A stretch of DNA of 64,000 nt from Vibrio penaeicida (GCF_019977755.1 NZ_AP025144.1:992001-1056000); one strand, 5' to 3'; counted from the stretch's first letter, positions 1 through 10,918 are shown. Notes: generated from the letters alone by a model not told the origin. Made by a program: numbers and translations.

Positions 1-675
1 AGCACCAAGCCATCCACCTAAAAAAGAACTCAGTAATAAGATTGGTACCCACGCCCAATGTGGGGCAACACCAACTTGAACGATGGCGACTGCTCCAATT
101 CCATTCCAAAACAGCCCAACACAAACCAGAGTGAGGGCGACCGCTTGTTTATAGCTGAATCCAAACCATCGAACGAGAAACAAGGTAACGACTAAACCAG
201 AGCCTGCCGTCAACGATCCATTAAATATGCCGAGAAGAAAAAGCGCACCGCCGCCAATTATCCACCCACGGTGATCTCTGTGGGTGGGAATCTCTTCTTT
301 TCCCATGTTTTTTTTAACACGAGAATAAATACCAAGAGATAAAATGATGATACCTAACAAAAGCTCTCCAGCTTTGCCAGGCAACATAACTACAACGTAT
401 GCTCCAACAACCACGCCGAAGCAGCCTGTAATGACAAGATAGCTTGCCAGTTTTAAATCAAATTGCCTCGCTTTGAGGTGAGAAAAAGCAGCGCCTAATC
501 CCATAGCAACGGTGGCAATCTTGTGCGTCGCTAATGCGGTTTGGAAGTTTAATCCAAGAAAAATAAGCAGTGGGAACTGAAGCAAGCCAGCTCCACCACC
601 AGCAATAGAAGAGAGAGTGCTGGCAGTTAACGAGCCAACAAATAGGTAAGCGGTTTGTATCCAGTCCATAGCCAT
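1..675 (-). CDS. TauE/SafE family sulfite/anion exporter permease (3' end cut by window)
   Basis: My translation of the minus strand gives an open frame that runs off the left edge, so the C-terminus is missing. It is very hydrophobic, with repeated membrane segments and an early glycine-rich stretch (SSIAGGGAGLLQFPLL) followed by a conserved THK, as in the TauE/SafE (DUF81) permeases. Family members export sulfite, sulfoacetate or similar anions, or are of unknown substrate; the substrate here cannot be told. The start is uncertain. ATGs lie at 669, 675 and 699, and the only good Shine-Dalgarno (GGGAGG, about 703-708) sits one base before the 699 ATG, which is unusually close. The gene follows toxS on the same strand by a few tens of bases and may be co-transcribed with toxRS. 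Confidence 0.75.
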   Translation of the reverse strand, partial: MAMDWIQTAYLFVGSLTASTLSSIAGGGAGLLQFPLLIFLGLNFQTALATHKIATVAMGLGAAFSHLKARQFDLKLASYLVITGCFGVVVGAYVVVMLPGKAGELLLGIIILSLGIYSRVKKNMGKEEIPTHRDHRGWIIGGGALFLLGIFNGSLTAGSGLVVTLFLVRWFGFSYKQAVALTLVCVGLFWNGIGAVAIVQVGVAPHWAWVPILLLSSFLGGWLGA

Positions 676-714
676 ATCAAGAAAAGGGAGACATTCCATG
701 CCTCCCTTTGAAAG

Positions 715-1257
715 TTAGTGAGAATATAAAACCGTGGAGCCATGATCTAAGCTGGTCATCAACAGGGCTTTCGCGTTAATAATTTCAACTCGTCTACTCT
801 GCTGCGCGTCCATCTTGAAGATTTGAGTGATGACTTTGAGTTGCTTATTCGTAAAATCTTCACCCTGGTTTGAAGAGATATCTTTAAACTCATTTGGCTC
901 GATCAGTAGGTAGTTATCACTCAGTTCCCAAGAACCATTTTCCGAGACATTAATAGTGGAAGAGGTTTGTTTTTCATGGGTTCCTGTGTACAAGTTAATT
1001 CGTGATACTCGCAGGTACGTTCCATTTGGTAAGTATTTTACATTGGAATCAATGGTCGCTTTACGTAATGGTCCTATGACTTCATCTTGCTCAGTGTCTG
1101 ACTCAATAAACAAACGAGTGACCATGCGCGATTGCCACTCGCGAGACGTGAGTACGTTTTCAACCTTTGCGCCGAATTGTGTGTATATCCAAACACTGGT
1201 CAGTACAGACACAATCAGCATGACAATCGCGATTTTCAGATTTTTAGACATATTCAT
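715..1257 (-). CDS. toxS: ToxS, periplasmic stabiliser of ToxR
   Basis: The 180-residue protein has one N-terminal membrane anchor (about residues 8-26) and a periplasmic remainder, the topology and length of ToxS. In Vibrio, ToxS binds the periplasmic domain of ToxR, stabilises it against proteolysis and takes part in bile sensing. The start codon overlaps the toxR stop (TAATG), so the two are translationally coupled. A second in-frame Met at residue 3 cannot be excluded as start. The toxRS pair upstream of htpG is a typical Vibrio arrangement, which supports the call more than motif content does. Confidence 0.92.
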   Translation of the reverse strand: MNMSKNLKIAIVMLIVSVLTSVWIYTQFGAKVENVLTSREWQSRMVTRLFIESDTEQDEVIGPLRKATIDSNVKYLPNGTYLRVSRINLYTGTHEKQTSSTINVSENGSWELSDNYLLIEPNEFKDISSNQGEDFTNKQLKVITQIFKMDAQQSRRVEIINAKALLMTSLDHGSTVLYSH

Positions 1258-2123
1258 TAGTTACACACCTGAGCAAAATCCGGTTTAGTAGAAAAAATAC
1301 GCAATGTAACGTTTTCGCTAGAATAATTGATCGAGTGAATATAGTTCAAAATGATTTGACCATTCTGACCACCAGTCGCGATAACTTGTACCGGTGACAA
1401 ATCCCCTTCGTGCCTTGCTGCGTAGTGTTCGATACACTGCTCAATATTAGGCAAGGATTGAGCCATACTAGGGTGGTTCTCCGGCATTCTTACCGGAATA
1501 CCACTCACTTCTGAAATGGTCACAAATGTTGATGGTTTTTCCTGAGTACCAAAAAATGTAAGTACCGGAACTAAAATAGCCAAGAATGCAGCAACCCAAA
1601 GAAGTTTACTTGGTTTCTTCTTAGTAAGCGGGGTGTCAGATGGAGTCGGCGGTGTGCTTTCATTGTCATCACGGATTTCTATTTGTACCACCGATTCTGT
1701 ATCGGTGGCTTCTGGCTGTTCCAATTGCGGAGCTGCCACGTCAGTCGGTTCTGAAATTTCATCACCACTTGCAGAAGGTGCACTTCGCTCAACCGATGAA
1801 ATCAGTTGGTAGCCTCTTTTGGGCACCGTTTTTACAAATTGAGGTGATTTAGTGGAGTCTTTCAGCATCTTTCTTAACGTGGAGATTGCCTGAGTGAGAC
1901 TCGAGTCATCGACCTGAAATCCTTGGTCTTGCCATACATATTCGTGTAACTGCTGACGAGTAATAACCTCGTTTGGTCTTTCCGACAGCATCAGCAAAAT
2001 ACGGCTTTCATTACTTCCCAGACGAATAACTTCACTGTCGCTATGCTGGTCTACCAGCGAATTGCTGTTGGGATCAAATACAAACCGTTGAGCGAGAATG
2101 AATTTAGTACCGATATTAGTCAT
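1257..2123 (-). CDS. toxR: ToxR, membrane-anchored winged-helix transcription regulator
   Basis: 288 residues. The N-terminal winged helix of the OmpR/PhoB type spans about residues 15-110 and ends in the typical VKTVPKRGYQL wing. A low-complexity acidic/proline tether (about 113-170) follows, then one membrane segment (about 174-192) and a periplasmic domain with two cysteines (Cys230 and Cys287), which in ToxR form a regulatory disulfide. ToxR acts directly from the membrane without phosphorylation and controls outer-membrane porins and, in pathogens, virulence genes. It is coupled to toxS by a one-base stop/start overlap. It is divergent from htpG, so the two share a 270-bp promoter region. 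The tether is the part that varies most between Vibrio species and would be useful for species assignment. Confidence 0.96.
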   Translation of the reverse strand: MTNIGTKFILAQRFVFDPNSNSLVDQHSDSEVIRLGSNESRILLMLSERPNEVITRQQLHEYVWQDQGFQVDDSSLTQAISTLRKMLKDSTKSPQFVKTVPKRGYQLISSVERSAPSASGDEISEPTDVAAPQLEQPEATDTESVVQIEIRDDNESTPPTPSDTPLTKKKPSKLLWVAAFLAILVPVLTFFGTQEKPSTFVTISEVSGIPVRMPENHPSMAQSLPNIEQCIEHYAARHEGDLSPVQVIATGGQNGQIILNYIHSINYSSENVTLRIFSTKPDFAQVCN

Positions 2124-2271
2124 TATTGAAGCGCTTAATCTTGGTTAAGGTTCTGTGAACCAGAAGGAATGCGGGTGTGACTTCTATCACACTTTATCTT
2201 CTTTGAGAATTTTTACGCACCATAGAATAATCAAAAACGATCAAAAAAACACTGTTTTTATCTGTTTTGAC

Positions 2272-2301
2272 CTTGAATTTACATTTACCAACCACATCTA
2301 T
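2272..2301 (+). promoter_or_regulatory. Candidate heat-shock (sigma-32) promoter of htpG
   Basis: CTTGAA at 2272-2277, followed by 15 bases and then CACATCTAT, resembles the sigma-32 consensus (CTTGAA, 13-15 bases, CCCCATNT). It lies about 95 bp before the htpG start. HtpG is a classic heat-shock gene, which supports the reading. The -10 part matches only partly. Confidence 0.45.
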
Positions 2302-2393
2302 CTAGCATTCTTGGAATTAGTTTGAAAACCAAGCATAAAGAAAGTTCCTGGTTTTCAATTCTACTTATCTAAATGTCTAGTTTTGGAGTGAAG

Positions 2394-4298
2394 ATGAGCG
2401 AGACAACGACACACAATAAAGAAACTCGAGGCTTTCAATCTGAAGTAAAACAATTACTTCATTTGATGATTCATTCTCTATATTCGAATAAAGAAATCTT
2501 CTTACGAGAGCTGATTTCTAATGCTTCAGATGCGGCTGATAAACTGCGCTTTCAAGCACTATCAAACGCTGAACTGTATCAGGGTGATGCTGAATTAGGT
2601 GTTAAGCTGTCTTTTGATGCGGACGCAAATACCTTAACCATCTCTGATAACGGCATCGGTATGAGCCGAGATGATGTTATTGAACATTTAGGTACTATTG
2701 CGAAGTCTGGTACTGCTGATTTCTTTTCAAAGCTATCTGACGACCAAAGCAAAGATTCTCAATTGATTGGTCAGTTCGGTGTTGGTTTCTACTCTGCATT
2801 CATTGTTGCTGATGCTGTGACTGTGCGAACTCGTGCTGCCGGTCTTACAAGTGATGATGCCGTACAATGGCACTCTGCTGGCGAAGGTGAATACACCATC
2901 GAGAGCATTACTAAAGAATCACGTGGTACAGACATCGTGCTTCACATGCGTGACGAGGGTAAAGAATTCCTTTCTGAATACCGTCTTCGCGACGTGATCA
3001 GCAAATACTCTGATCACATTGGTATCCCTGTTTCTATTCTAACTAACGTTAAAGACGAAGAAGGAAAAGAAACAGAAGAAACCAAATGGGAACAAATCAA
3101 CAAAGCGCAGGCTTTGTGGACTCGTAGCAAGTCTGATATCTCAGATGAAGAATACAACGAATTTTATAAGCATGTTGCCAGCGACTTTGCTGACCCACTA
3201 ACGTGGAGCCATAACAAGGTTGAAGGTAAAAACGACTACACAAGTTTGCTGTACATTCCAGCTAAAGCTCCGTGGGATATGATGAATCGCGACCATAAGA
3301 GTGGTCTTAAGTTGTACGTTCAACGCGTTTTCATTATGGATGACGCCGAGCAGTTCATGCCAAGTTACTTGCGTTTTGTTCGTGGTTTGATTGATTCCAA
3401 CGACCTTCCATTGAACGTTTCCCGTGAAATCCTACAAGACAATAAAGTGACTCAGTCTTTGCGTAGTGCATGTACTAAACGTGTATTGGGGCTACTAGAT
3501 AAAATGGCGAAGAAAGACGAAGAGCAATACTTGTCTTTCTGGAAAGAGTTTGGCTTGGTACTGAAAGAGGGACCAGCAGAAGATTTTTCCAACAAAGAGA
3601 AAATCGCTGGCTTGATGCGTTTTGCTTCCTCTGAAGTCGATAATTCTGATCAAACAGTATCGTTGTCTTCTTACGTTGAACGCATGAAAGAAGGTCAGGA
3701 TAAGATTTTCTACCTAACAGCAGACAGCTATGCTGCGGCGAAAAATAGCCCGCACCTAGAGCAGTTTAAAGCGAAAGGCATTGAAGTCATCCTGATGTTT
3801 GACCGCATCGACGAGTGGTTAATGAACTACCTAACGGAGTTTGACGGTAAGCAATTCCAGTCAATCACGAAAGCAGGCTTAGATCTAAGCAAGTTTGAAG
3901 ACGAAGAAGAGAAAGAGAAGCAGAAAGAAACGGAAGAAGAGTTTAAGTCCGTTGTCGAACGCACTCAAACATACCTTGGCGATCGTGTGAAAGAGGTTCG
4001 TACTACTTTCAAATTAGCGTCTACTCCGGCTGTTGTGGTTACAGACGACTTCGAGATGGGTACGCAAATGGCGAAGTTGCTAGAAGCAGCGGGTCAGGCT
4101 GTCCCTGAAGTAAAATACATATTTGAGCTGAACCCTGAGCACGATATGGTTAAGCGTATGGCAGATGAAGCCGACGAAGAGCTATTCGGACGCTGGGTGG
4201 AAGTATTGCTAGGTCAGGCTATGCTTGCTGAGCGTGGCGCTTTAGAAGACCCGACGCAATATGTAGGTGCCGTGAACCAGCTTTTGACTAAGGTGTAA
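2394..4298 (+). CDS. htpG: HtpG, Hsp90-family molecular chaperone
   Basis: 634 residues when started at the ATG at 2394, which has GGAG six bases upstream; an upstream in-frame start would add seven residues that are not in the family. The N-terminal GHKL ATPase shows [15 protein letters not shown] (about 28-42), DNGIGM (about 84) and [11 protein letters not shown] (about 126-136). The middle domain carries the catalytic-loop arginine region ([11 protein letters not shown]). A charged [11 protein letters not shown] segment lies near residue 505 and a dimerisation domain follows. HtpG is the cytosolic bacterial Hsp90 and works with DnaK on client remodelling. It stands alone, divergent from toxR, with its own terminator. 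Confidence 0.98.
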   Translation: MSETTTHNKETRGFQSEVKQLLHLMIHSLYSNKEIFLRELISNASDAADKLRFQALSNAELYQGDAELGVKLSFDADANTLTISDNGIGMSRDDVIEHLGTIAKSGTADFFSKLSDDQSKDSQLIGQFGVGFYSAFIVADAVTVRTRAAGLTSDDAVQWHSAGEGEYTIESITKESRGTDIVLHMRDEGKEFLSEYRLRDVISKYSDHIGIPVSILTNVKDEEGKETEETKWEQINKAQALWTRSKSDISDEEYNEFYKHVASDFADPLTWSHNKVEGKNDYTSLLYIPAKAPWDMMNRDHKSGLKLYVQRVFIMDDAEQFMPSYLRFVRGLIDSNDLPLNVSREILQDNKVTQSLRSACTKRVLGLLDKMAKKDEEQYLSFWKEFGLVLKEGPAEDFSNKEKIAGLMRFASSEVDNSDQTVSLSSYVERMKEGQDKIFYLTADSYAAAKNSPHLEQFKAKGIEVILMFDRIDEWLMNYLTEFDGKQFQSITKAGLDLSKFEDEEEKEKQKETEEEFKSVVERTQTYLGDRVKEVRTTFKLASTPAVVVTDDFEMGTQMAKLLEAAGQAVPEVKYIFELNPEHDMVKRMADEADEELFGRWVEVLLGQAMLAERGALEDPTQYVGAVNQLLTKV

Positions 4299-4333
4299 TA
4301 GTCGAAACGCCATCACTGAGTAACACTGTATTG

Positions 4334-4357
4334 AAGCCCCGCTTTTGAGCGGGGCTT
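4334..4357 (+). terminator. Rho-independent terminator of htpG
   Basis: AAGCCCCGC and GCGGGGCTT form a 9-bp GC-rich stem with a TTTTGA loop about 35 bases after the htpG stop. The T-tract is short. Confidence 0.75.
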
Positions 4358-4506
4358 ATTACCTAAATTGAAAATGACGCTTTAAATTCAGCTTTGGTAA
4401 TTAGATTTTGGTCACTTTTTGAGTAGCCAGATAGGCAAGGGTCGAAAATATCTGTTTATGTATGGTATATTCACGCCCGATTTCATTGAGGTCTAACACC
4501 TCGTAA

Positions 4507-5223
<717 letters not shown>

Positions 5224-5254
5224 TCGTCGTATTTTTCAATATTTTGATAGAGTT

Positions 5255-5281
5255 AAAGCGGTCATGATGACCGCTTTTTTT
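5255..5281 (+). terminator. Rho-independent terminator of adk
   Basis: AAAGCGGTCA and TGACCGCTTT form a 10-bp stem with a TGA loop, followed by a run of T. Confidence 0.88.
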
Positions 5282-5456
5282 GTTTTGATTTTCAAAAATC
5301 AGCGATAAGCCAAGTTTTTACGTGAAAAGGATTAATCCAACTCGCCTTGAGGTTCGTATATCTCTAGACTTAACGTTATGAATTAGCTTAACTATATCCA
5401 AGAGACTTGAGTGTCAGGTTTCTCGAATATAATTTTCAACCTGCAATTGGAAAAAT

Positions 5457-6422
5457 ATGGAAAACATGCCCAAACAAGGTATTTTGTTGGCGAATTTAGG
5501 GACTCCTGATGAGCCAACAGCACCTGCTGTAAAACGATTTCTAGCTCAGTTTTTGATGGACAAGCGTGTAGTCGACCTGACTCGTTGGTTATGGTGTCCA
5601 ATATTACACGGAGTTATCTTGCCGATCCGTTCTCCAAAGGTTGCGAAACTCTACCAGTCGGTGTGGATGGATGAAGGGTCACCGTTGATGGTGTACTCAA
5701 AGCTCCAGGTCGGGTCATTAAGATCCGCAATTAACATGCCAGTAGAACTTGGAATGACCTATGGCAACCCAAGTTTGCAAGATGGGGTTGAGCGCTTAAT
5801 GGCTCAAGGTTGTAGGGAAATCATTGTGTTACCACTGTTCCCACAATACTCATCAACGACTACGGCCGCTGTATCTGATGGTTTGTCGAAAGCTTTTAAG
5901 AATCTGCCTGAAATTCCAGGTTATACAATCATTCGTGACTATCATAACCATCCTATGTACATAAAAGCGCTAGCCGATAGTGTTCGTTCCCATTGGCAAG
6001 AGCACGGGCAATCTGAATATTTGCTTTGTTCCTACCACGGTATACCGAAACGCTATGCTGACAATGGTGACATATACCCTCAGCACTGTGAGGAAACCAC
6101 TCGGCTCTTGGCGCAAGAACTTGGACTTACAGACACGCAGATGGGCATGACTTATCAGTCGCGCTTCGGGCGTGAGGAATGGTTACAACCTTACACTGAT
6201 GAAACCATGGAAGCACTGCCTTCACGGGGAATAAAAAATCTCCAAATCATTACACCTGCCTTTTCAGTTGATTGCCTTGAAACTCTCGAAGAAATTGCCG
6301 AGGAAAATAGAGAGATATTTATGGAAGCTGGAGGAGAGGATTACCAATATATCCCTTGTCTAAACGCCAGCTCTAGCCATATAGACATGATGAACGCCGT
6401 TCTTAAGCCTTACATTCGTTAA
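5457..6422 (+). CDS. hemH: Ferrochelatase (protoheme ferro-lyase)
   Basis: 321 residues. It inserts Fe2+ into protoporphyrin IX, the last step of heme synthesis. The N-terminus [11 protein letters not shown] is diagnostic, the catalytic histidine is in [10 protein letters not shown] (about residue 194), and the conserved acidic residues are in [10 protein letters not shown] (about 273-280). There are no iron-sulfur cysteines at the C-terminus, as is usual for this lineage. Two starts are possible, Met1 or Met4; neither has a strong ribosome site. It is a monocistronic gene after adk. Confidence 0.97.
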   Translation: MENMPKQGILLANLGTPDEPTAPAVKRFLAQFLMDKRVVDLTRWLWCPILHGVILPIRSPKVAKLYQSVWMDEGSPLMVYSKLQVGSLRSAINMPVELGMTYGNPSLQDGVERLMAQGCREIIVLPLFPQYSSTTTAAVSDGLSKAFKNLPEIPGYTIIRDYHNHPMYIKALADSVRSHWQEHGQSEYLLCSYHGIPKRYADNGDIYPQHCEETTRLLAQELGLTDTQMGMTYQSRFGREEWLQPYTDETMEALPSRGIKNLQIITPAFSVDCLETLEEIAEENREIFMEAGGEDYQYIPCLNASSSHIDMMNAVLKPYIR

Positions 6423-6836
6423 CGTGTAAAAATCTACACAAGGCTGCCCTCAACACGCAGCCTTTAAATAACCAGCGCTCAGAACTGTCCTTCTACTTAT
6501 TGATCTATCCTTTTCTACTTCTTGTTTACAGATAACACAAACCTCCAATCGTTCTGAATAGAATGGCTCAATACATTAATTTTTGTTTTCAATATTGCAT
6601 TTAGACTGATAAATGAAAGTGGTATTATTTACTGCTAGCTTCGAAAAACAGAAGCCTTTCAGCACTAATGATTTGTGATCTACAGGCTTTTATTTGTAAC
6701 ACACATGTAGAAATTAGTCTGATCATTATGAAAAAGGTTGATCAAAATAAATTGGTTAACCTACTGATAATTAATAATCTGTTTCTCTCCTTAGGCATGT
6801 TTGCTGAGAAATAGTTTAGACAGTTTGGTTATTTTA
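6423..6836. other. AT-rich intergenic region between hemH and rfaH
   Basis: This 414-bp gap holds the hemH terminator (6440-6465), then a possible promoter (TTAGAC 6601-6606, 16-bp spacer, TATTAT 6623-6628). About 25 bases later is a hairpin, AAGCCT (6652-6657) with AGGCTT (6684-6689), followed by TTTATTT. That would make a short transcript of about 60 nt, or a leader attenuator for rfaH. The rest is AT-rich and shows no convincing ORF. Confidence 0.4.
6440..6465 (+). terminator. Hairpin terminator after hemH
   Basis: AAGGCTGC and GCAGCCTT form an 8-bp stem with a 10-base loop, 18 bases after the hemH stop. The T-tract is weak (TTTAAATAA). Confidence 0.6.
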
Positions 6837-7352
6837 ATGAAACGTTGGTATCTCTTATATTGCAAACGAGGTGAGCAAGCGCGAGCTAAGCTTCATCTCG
6901 AAAATCAGGGAATCGAGTGTTACTTTCCCGAAATCGAAGTTGAAAAAGTACTTCGAAACAAGAAACAGACAGTAAAAGAGCCTTTGTTTCCTTGTTACGT
7001 ATTTATTCGGTTTGACTATCAAGCCGGACCGAGTTTTACTACCGTTCGATCAACTCGTGGAGTGGTCGATTTTATCCGTCGTGGCGCATTGCCATACGAG
7101 CTGGAAGGGGACTTGATCTACGAGTTGCGCCTTTTAGAAAAGGATGACGATCATTGTATTAAGTTACCAGAACCAGAAAAAGGTCAGAAAGTTAAAATTG
7201 AAGAAGGGCAATTTGCGGGTATTACAGCCATTTATGAAGAGCCTGATGGCGATAAGCGCTCGTTTCTATTGGTAGAGATGATCAATCGACCCGTTAAAGT
7301 GAGTGTCGAAAATGAATCACTAAATTGGGAAGAAAATAAAGGCGCTGAATAG
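6837..7352 (+). CDS. rfaH: RfaH, specialised NusG-family antiterminator
   Basis: 171 residues from the ATG at 6837; a frame extension to a TTG at 6801 would add 12 residues not seen in the family. The N-terminal NGN domain starts with KRWYLLYCKRGEQARAKLHLENQ-type sequence and contains YFPE and PLFPCYVFIRF. The C-terminal KOW domain (about 118-165) contains GQFAGITAIYEEPDG. RfaH is recruited at ops sites and suppresses termination in long LPS, capsule and similar operons. RfaH rather than NusG is favoured by the short length and the isolated location away from secE and rplK. No ops motif (GGTAGCGTG-like) was seen in this window. Confidence 0.9.
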   Translation: MKRWYLLYCKRGEQARAKLHLENQGIECYFPEIEVEKVLRNKKQTVKEPLFPCYVFIRFDYQAGPSFTTVRSTRGVVDFIRRGALPYELEGDLIYELRLLEKDDDHCIKLPEPEKGQKVKIEEGQFAGITAIYEEPDGDKRSFLLVEMINRPVKVSVENESLNWEENKGAE

Positions 7353-7362
7353 CGCCTTTTTC
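7338..7362 (+). terminator. Terminator overlapping the rfaH stop codon
   Basis: AAAGGCGCT and AGCGCCTTT form a 9-bp stem around a GAAT loop, followed by T. The rfaH stop codon lies in the 3' half of the hairpin. It also lies just after the convergent asnB stop. Confidence 0.8.
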
Positions 7363-7380
7363 GTATTTCTTGATTAAGAA

Positions 7381-9045
7381 TTAGTATGCATCGTTATGGA
7401 CGGCTTGTACCGCACGGCCTGACGGGTCGATACAGTTTTGGAATGATTCATCCCACTCAATAGCTTTTGCGGATGAACACGCTACCGAAGGACCACCAGG
7501 AACACATTGCGCTGCTGATTCTAGTGGGAATAGCTCTTCGAAAATCTCGCGGTACACATACCCTTCTTTGGTTGCCGGTGTGTTGTAAGGGAAGCGGTAA
7601 GCTGCTGTTTCCATTTGCTGGTCAGTGACCTTTGATTCTGCCACTTCTTTCAATGAATCTATCCAGCCGTAGCCCACACCATCAGAGAATTGCTCTTTTT
7701 GACGCCAAGCAATAGAGTCCGGCAGGTAGTGTTCGAAACACTCACGAAGAATGTGTTTCTCCATCTTTCCATTGCCACACATTTTATCTTCTGGGTTTAA
7801 TCGCATGGCGACATCAATAAATTCTTTGTCTAGGAATGGGACACGACCTTCGACACCCCATGCCGCAAGTGATTTGTTAGCACGAGCACAATCAAACATG
7901 TTGAGTGCTAATAGCTTTCGTACGGTCTCTTCATGGAATTCTTTGGCGTTCGGTGCTTTGTGGAAATACAAGTAACCACCGAATATTTCGTCTGCGCCTT
8001 CGCCAGAAAGTACCATCTTGATACCCATGGCTTTGATCTTACGACCCATCAGGAACATAGGAGTCGACGCGCGAATGGTTGTGACATCGTAGGTTTCAAT
8101 GTGATAAATCACATCACGGATAGCGTCCAGACCTTCCTGAACGGTGTAAGTCATCTCGTGGTGAACAGTCCCGATCTTGTCAGCCACCTCACGTGCCGCT
8201 TTTAAGTCTGGTGCACCCTCTAGACCCACTGCAAATGAGTGAAGTTGAGGCCACCAAGCTTCAGATTTTTCATCGTCTTCAATTCGCATTGCTGCAAATC
8301 GCTTAGCAACCGCAGAAGTAATTGAAGAGTCCAGACCACCAGACAGAAGCACACCATAAGGAACATCGGTCATTAACTGGCGTTTAACCGCATCTTCCAG
8401 TGCTTGAGTCAGTTCTTCTTTGCTGGTGGAGTTGCCTTGTACTGCCGCGTATTCGTTCCAGTCACGAGTGTAGTAACGCTGAGGTTCAGCATCGCCGCTG
8501 CCGTAGTAACAGCCTGGAGGGAACTCACTAATGGTCTTACAAACTGGAACTAAAGCCTTCATTTCTGAGGCGACGTAGTAGTTTCCATGTTCATCATAGC
8601 CCTGATAAAGCGGGATGATACCGATATGATCACGACCAATTAAGTATGTGTCTTTTTCTTCGTCATAAAGAACGAATGCAAAAATACCGTTTAGTTCTTC
8701 AAGCAGATCAGCACCTAGTTCTTGGTATAAAGCTAAGATAACTTCGCAATCTGAGTCTGTTTGAAAATCGAATTTGTCTTCGTATCTCGCTCGAAGCTCT
8801 TTGTGATTGTAAATTTCGCCGTTGACGGCAAGGATGTGTTTTTTGTCTTGGCTATATAGAGGTTGCGCACCACTATTTAATCCAACAATAGCCAGCCTTT
8901 CATGAGCTAAGATTGCACGCTCTGAAGAATATATACCGGACCAATCTGGACCGCGGTGACGAAGCTTTTTAGACATTTCCAAAGCGACAGGTCTTAATGC
9001 TGCTGCATCACTTTTTATGTCTAAGATACCAAATACTGAACACAT
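7381..9045 (-). CDS. asnB: Asparagine synthase B (glutamine-hydrolysing)
   Basis: 554 residues, the length of E. coli AsnB. It makes asparagine from aspartate, ATP and glutamine. Met1 is followed directly by Cys2 (MCSVFGI), the nucleophile of the class II glutaminase domain, with RHRGPDWSG close behind. The synthetase domain has the pyrophosphate loop LSGGLDSS (about residue 233-240) and SGEGADEIFGGY. The C-terminal part carries the usual WGVEGRVPFLDKEF. Monocistronic and convergent with rfaH. Confidence 0.97.
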   Translation of the reverse strand: MCSVFGILDIKSDAAALRPVALEMSKKLRHRGPDWSGIYSSERAILAHERLAIVGLNSGAQPLYSQDKKHILAVNGEIYNHKELRARYEDKFDFQTDSDCEVILALYQELGADLLEELNGIFAFVLYDEEKDTYLIGRDHIGIIPLYQGYDEHGNYYVASEMKALVPVCKTISEFPPGCYYGSGDAEPQRYYTRDWNEYAAVQGNSTSKEELTQALEDAVKRQLMTDVPYGVLLSGGLDSSITSAVAKRFAAMRIEDDEKSEAWWPQLHSFAVGLEGAPDLKAAREVADKIGTVHHEMTYTVQEGLDAIRDVIYHIETYDVTTIRASTPMFLMGRKIKAMGIKMVLSGEGADEIFGGYLYFHKAPNAKEFHEETVRKLLALNMFDCARANKSLAAWGVEGRVPFLDKEFIDVAMRLNPEDKMCGNGKMEKHILRECFEHYLPDSIAWRQKEQFSDGVGYGWIDSLKEVAESKVTDQQMETAAYRFPYNTPATKEGYVYREIFEELFPLESAAQCVPGGPSVACSSAKAIEWDESFQNCIDPSGRAVQAVHNDAY

Positions 9046-9227
9046 ACCATTACCTCAAGTAAATCCGTTTTAATCTTTTAAACTTAATTTGCCATGATCA
9101 ATTAAAAAAGCAACATTTTGCTTTCAATTTATTTTATCAAAATGGCTTTGGTTAAAAATTATTTAATTTATATGGTGTTTTAGTGAATGAGATCTACTTG
9201 CGGATGTTTTTTGTTCGATATGAAGAA

Positions 9228-9253
9228 AAATACCGGCTTAGAGGCCGGTATTT
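9228..9253 (-). terminator. Terminator of the antiporter gene
   Basis: AAATACCGGC and GCCGGTATTT form a 10-bp stem with a 6-base loop. On the minus strand it is followed by TTTTTC, just after the antiporter stop. Confidence 0.8.
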
Positions 9254-9271
9254 ATGTATTAAGTTTGTATT

Positions 9272-10855
9272 TTAAACTTTAAATTCAGGTTTGAGCTGCT
9301 CACAAACATGTCTTGCGAATCCGCTGCCTGCCTCGTTGTATATATTGAAAGCGGCATCAACCCCCAATTCTGTCAATTCTTCTAGCTGATCGGAATATTC
9401 TGCAATGGCAGCAATCTGGCCTTTAAACTCTTTCCGTTGTAGCTGATCTAAGGCTAATTGGTTTCCTAGGTGATGGGGCATAGCAAGCAATACCAATTTT
9501 ACGTTGGCAGTATCGAGTATTCTTTCCCAAAAATCGGGGTCGGTCGCGTCGCCTTCAATAACATTACGTCCATGAGCGCGGTGCGTAGCTGCTGCGTCTG
9601 ATCTTACCTCAACTCCCAGGCTTATTTTTCCATAGCGAGTTCTTAGCTCATCATAGGCACCTGTGCCAATTCTACCCATGCCTAGAATCAAAACTTGAGC
9701 GTGACCTGGGTTAATTAACTGGTCTTTGGCATGAAGCTTTTCTGCGGCAGCCTCTTTAAGCCATTTGGCGCTTCGTTGATAAATTTCATGCCCTGCGCGG
9801 GTGATAGGTGCAGCCAACACAAAGGAAATAGATACAGCAATTGCAATGGATACAAGGATATCACCAGGTAACCACCCCAATTTGTAAGCCAAGCCACCAA
9901 CAATAAGTCCAAATTCACTGTAGTTAAAGAGTGTCAGTGAGGCGAGTAAAGACGTACGAACTCTAAACTTAAAGAAATTAATGGTGAAGAAGTACAAAAT
10001 ACCTTTCACTGGAAGTAGCAACATAAACAAGATAGCCAAAGAAAGCCCCGTCAATGTTGGCTCTTCTGCTAATCCAATATTTAGGAAGAAACAGACTAAG
10101 AATAGCTCTTTTAGATTGAGTAAAGACTTAGATAACTCAGAGGCTTTCTTGTGACCTGCTAAGATCATTCCCATAATCAGCGCACCGAGATCAGGCTTCA
10201 TACCGACGATATGAAATAGCCCCGCACCAACAACAAGCGCAAAGAAAATACCAAAAAGAACCAGCATTTCGCCGTGCCCAACCCAATCAAGCACTCTAAA
10301 GAATAAAGGTCTTAAGAACGGTAGGATAAACAATGCTATTGCATACCATTCTGGAATTTTTCCCGTTGAAGCTGTCAAGAACACGACAGCGAAGATATCT
10401 TGCATAACCAAGATACCGATCGCGAGAGTACCGTACGTGGCGTTCATTTCGCCTTTTTCTTGAAGGCTCTTAACAGCAAAGACTGTGCTAGAAAAGGAAA
10501 GAGCAAAGCCAAGTAAGATAAGTTGCTCGAACCCGATAGACGAAAGAGTGCTGACCCCGAGAGTTTTTAGTAAAAGGAGCGCAGTGGTAAAAAATGCGGT
10601 TGAAACGATATTGTGTACCGTAGCACCTAACCAAATTTCTTTAGCTAATAAGGTTTTAACATCTAGCTTTAACCCTATCGTAAACAAAAGAAGAGTGACA
10701 CCTAGGTCGGCTAGTGTCGTAAGCGTGTCGTTACTTTCGTAACCAAATGCATTAAGAGCAAAACCCGCAAGCAGAAATCCAACCAAAGGAGGAAGGTTGC
10801 ATTTAAGGGCTGCAAAACCTGCTAGAAAAGCAACCGAGATAAAAATGAGTTCCAT
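9272..10855 (-). CDS. CPA2-family monovalent cation:proton antiporter with TrkA-N domain
   Basis: 527 residues. About the first 360 form a multi-span antiporter domain, with VGFLLAGFALN near the start, GFALSFSSTVFAVK and MQDIFAV in the core, and PDLGALIMGMILAGH, as in the KefB/KefC/YbaL group. A soluble RCK (TrkA-N) domain follows, with the Rossmann motif LILGMGRIGTGAY at about residue 388, and responds to nucleotide or redox ligands in relatives. It probably exchanges K+ or Na+ for H+ at the inner membrane. No KefF/KefG partner is adjacent, so a glutathione-gated Kef role is not supported. It stands alone between asnB and nagC with its own terminator. Confidence 0.85.
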   Translation of the reverse strand: MELIFISVAFLAGFAALKCNLPPLVGFLLAGFALNAFGYESNDTLTTLADLGVTLLLFTIGLKLDVKTLLAKEIWLGATVHNIVSTAFFTTALLLLKTLGVSTLSSIGFEQLILLGFALSFSSTVFAVKSLQEKGEMNATYGTLAIGILVMQDIFAVVFLTASTGKIPEWYAIALFILPFLRPLFFRVLDWVGHGEMLVLFGIFFALVVGAGLFHIVGMKPDLGALIMGMILAGHKKASELSKSLLNLKELFLVCFFLNIGLAEEPTLTGLSLAILFMLLLPVKGILYFFTINFFKFRVRTSLLASLTLFNYSEFGLIVGGLAYKLGWLPGDILVSIAIAVSISFVLAAPITRAGHEIYQRSAKWLKEAAAEKLHAKDQLINPGHAQVLILGMGRIGTGAYDELRTRYGKISLGVEVRSDAAATHRAHGRNVIEGDATDPDFWERILDTANVKLVLLAMPHHLGNQLALDQLQRKEFKGQIAAIAEYSDQLEELTELGVDAAFNIYNEAGSGFARHVCEQLKPEFKV

Positions 10856-10918
10856 TGAAAGCCAGCTTTTTGTAAGTAGTTAGATTAACTAATCATTATG
10901 TTTGATCGCCAAAACGAA

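Noticed and set aside
6421..7352. ops element for RfaH
   Set aside because: I looked for GGTAGCGTG-like sequence near rfaH and before the LPS island and found none.
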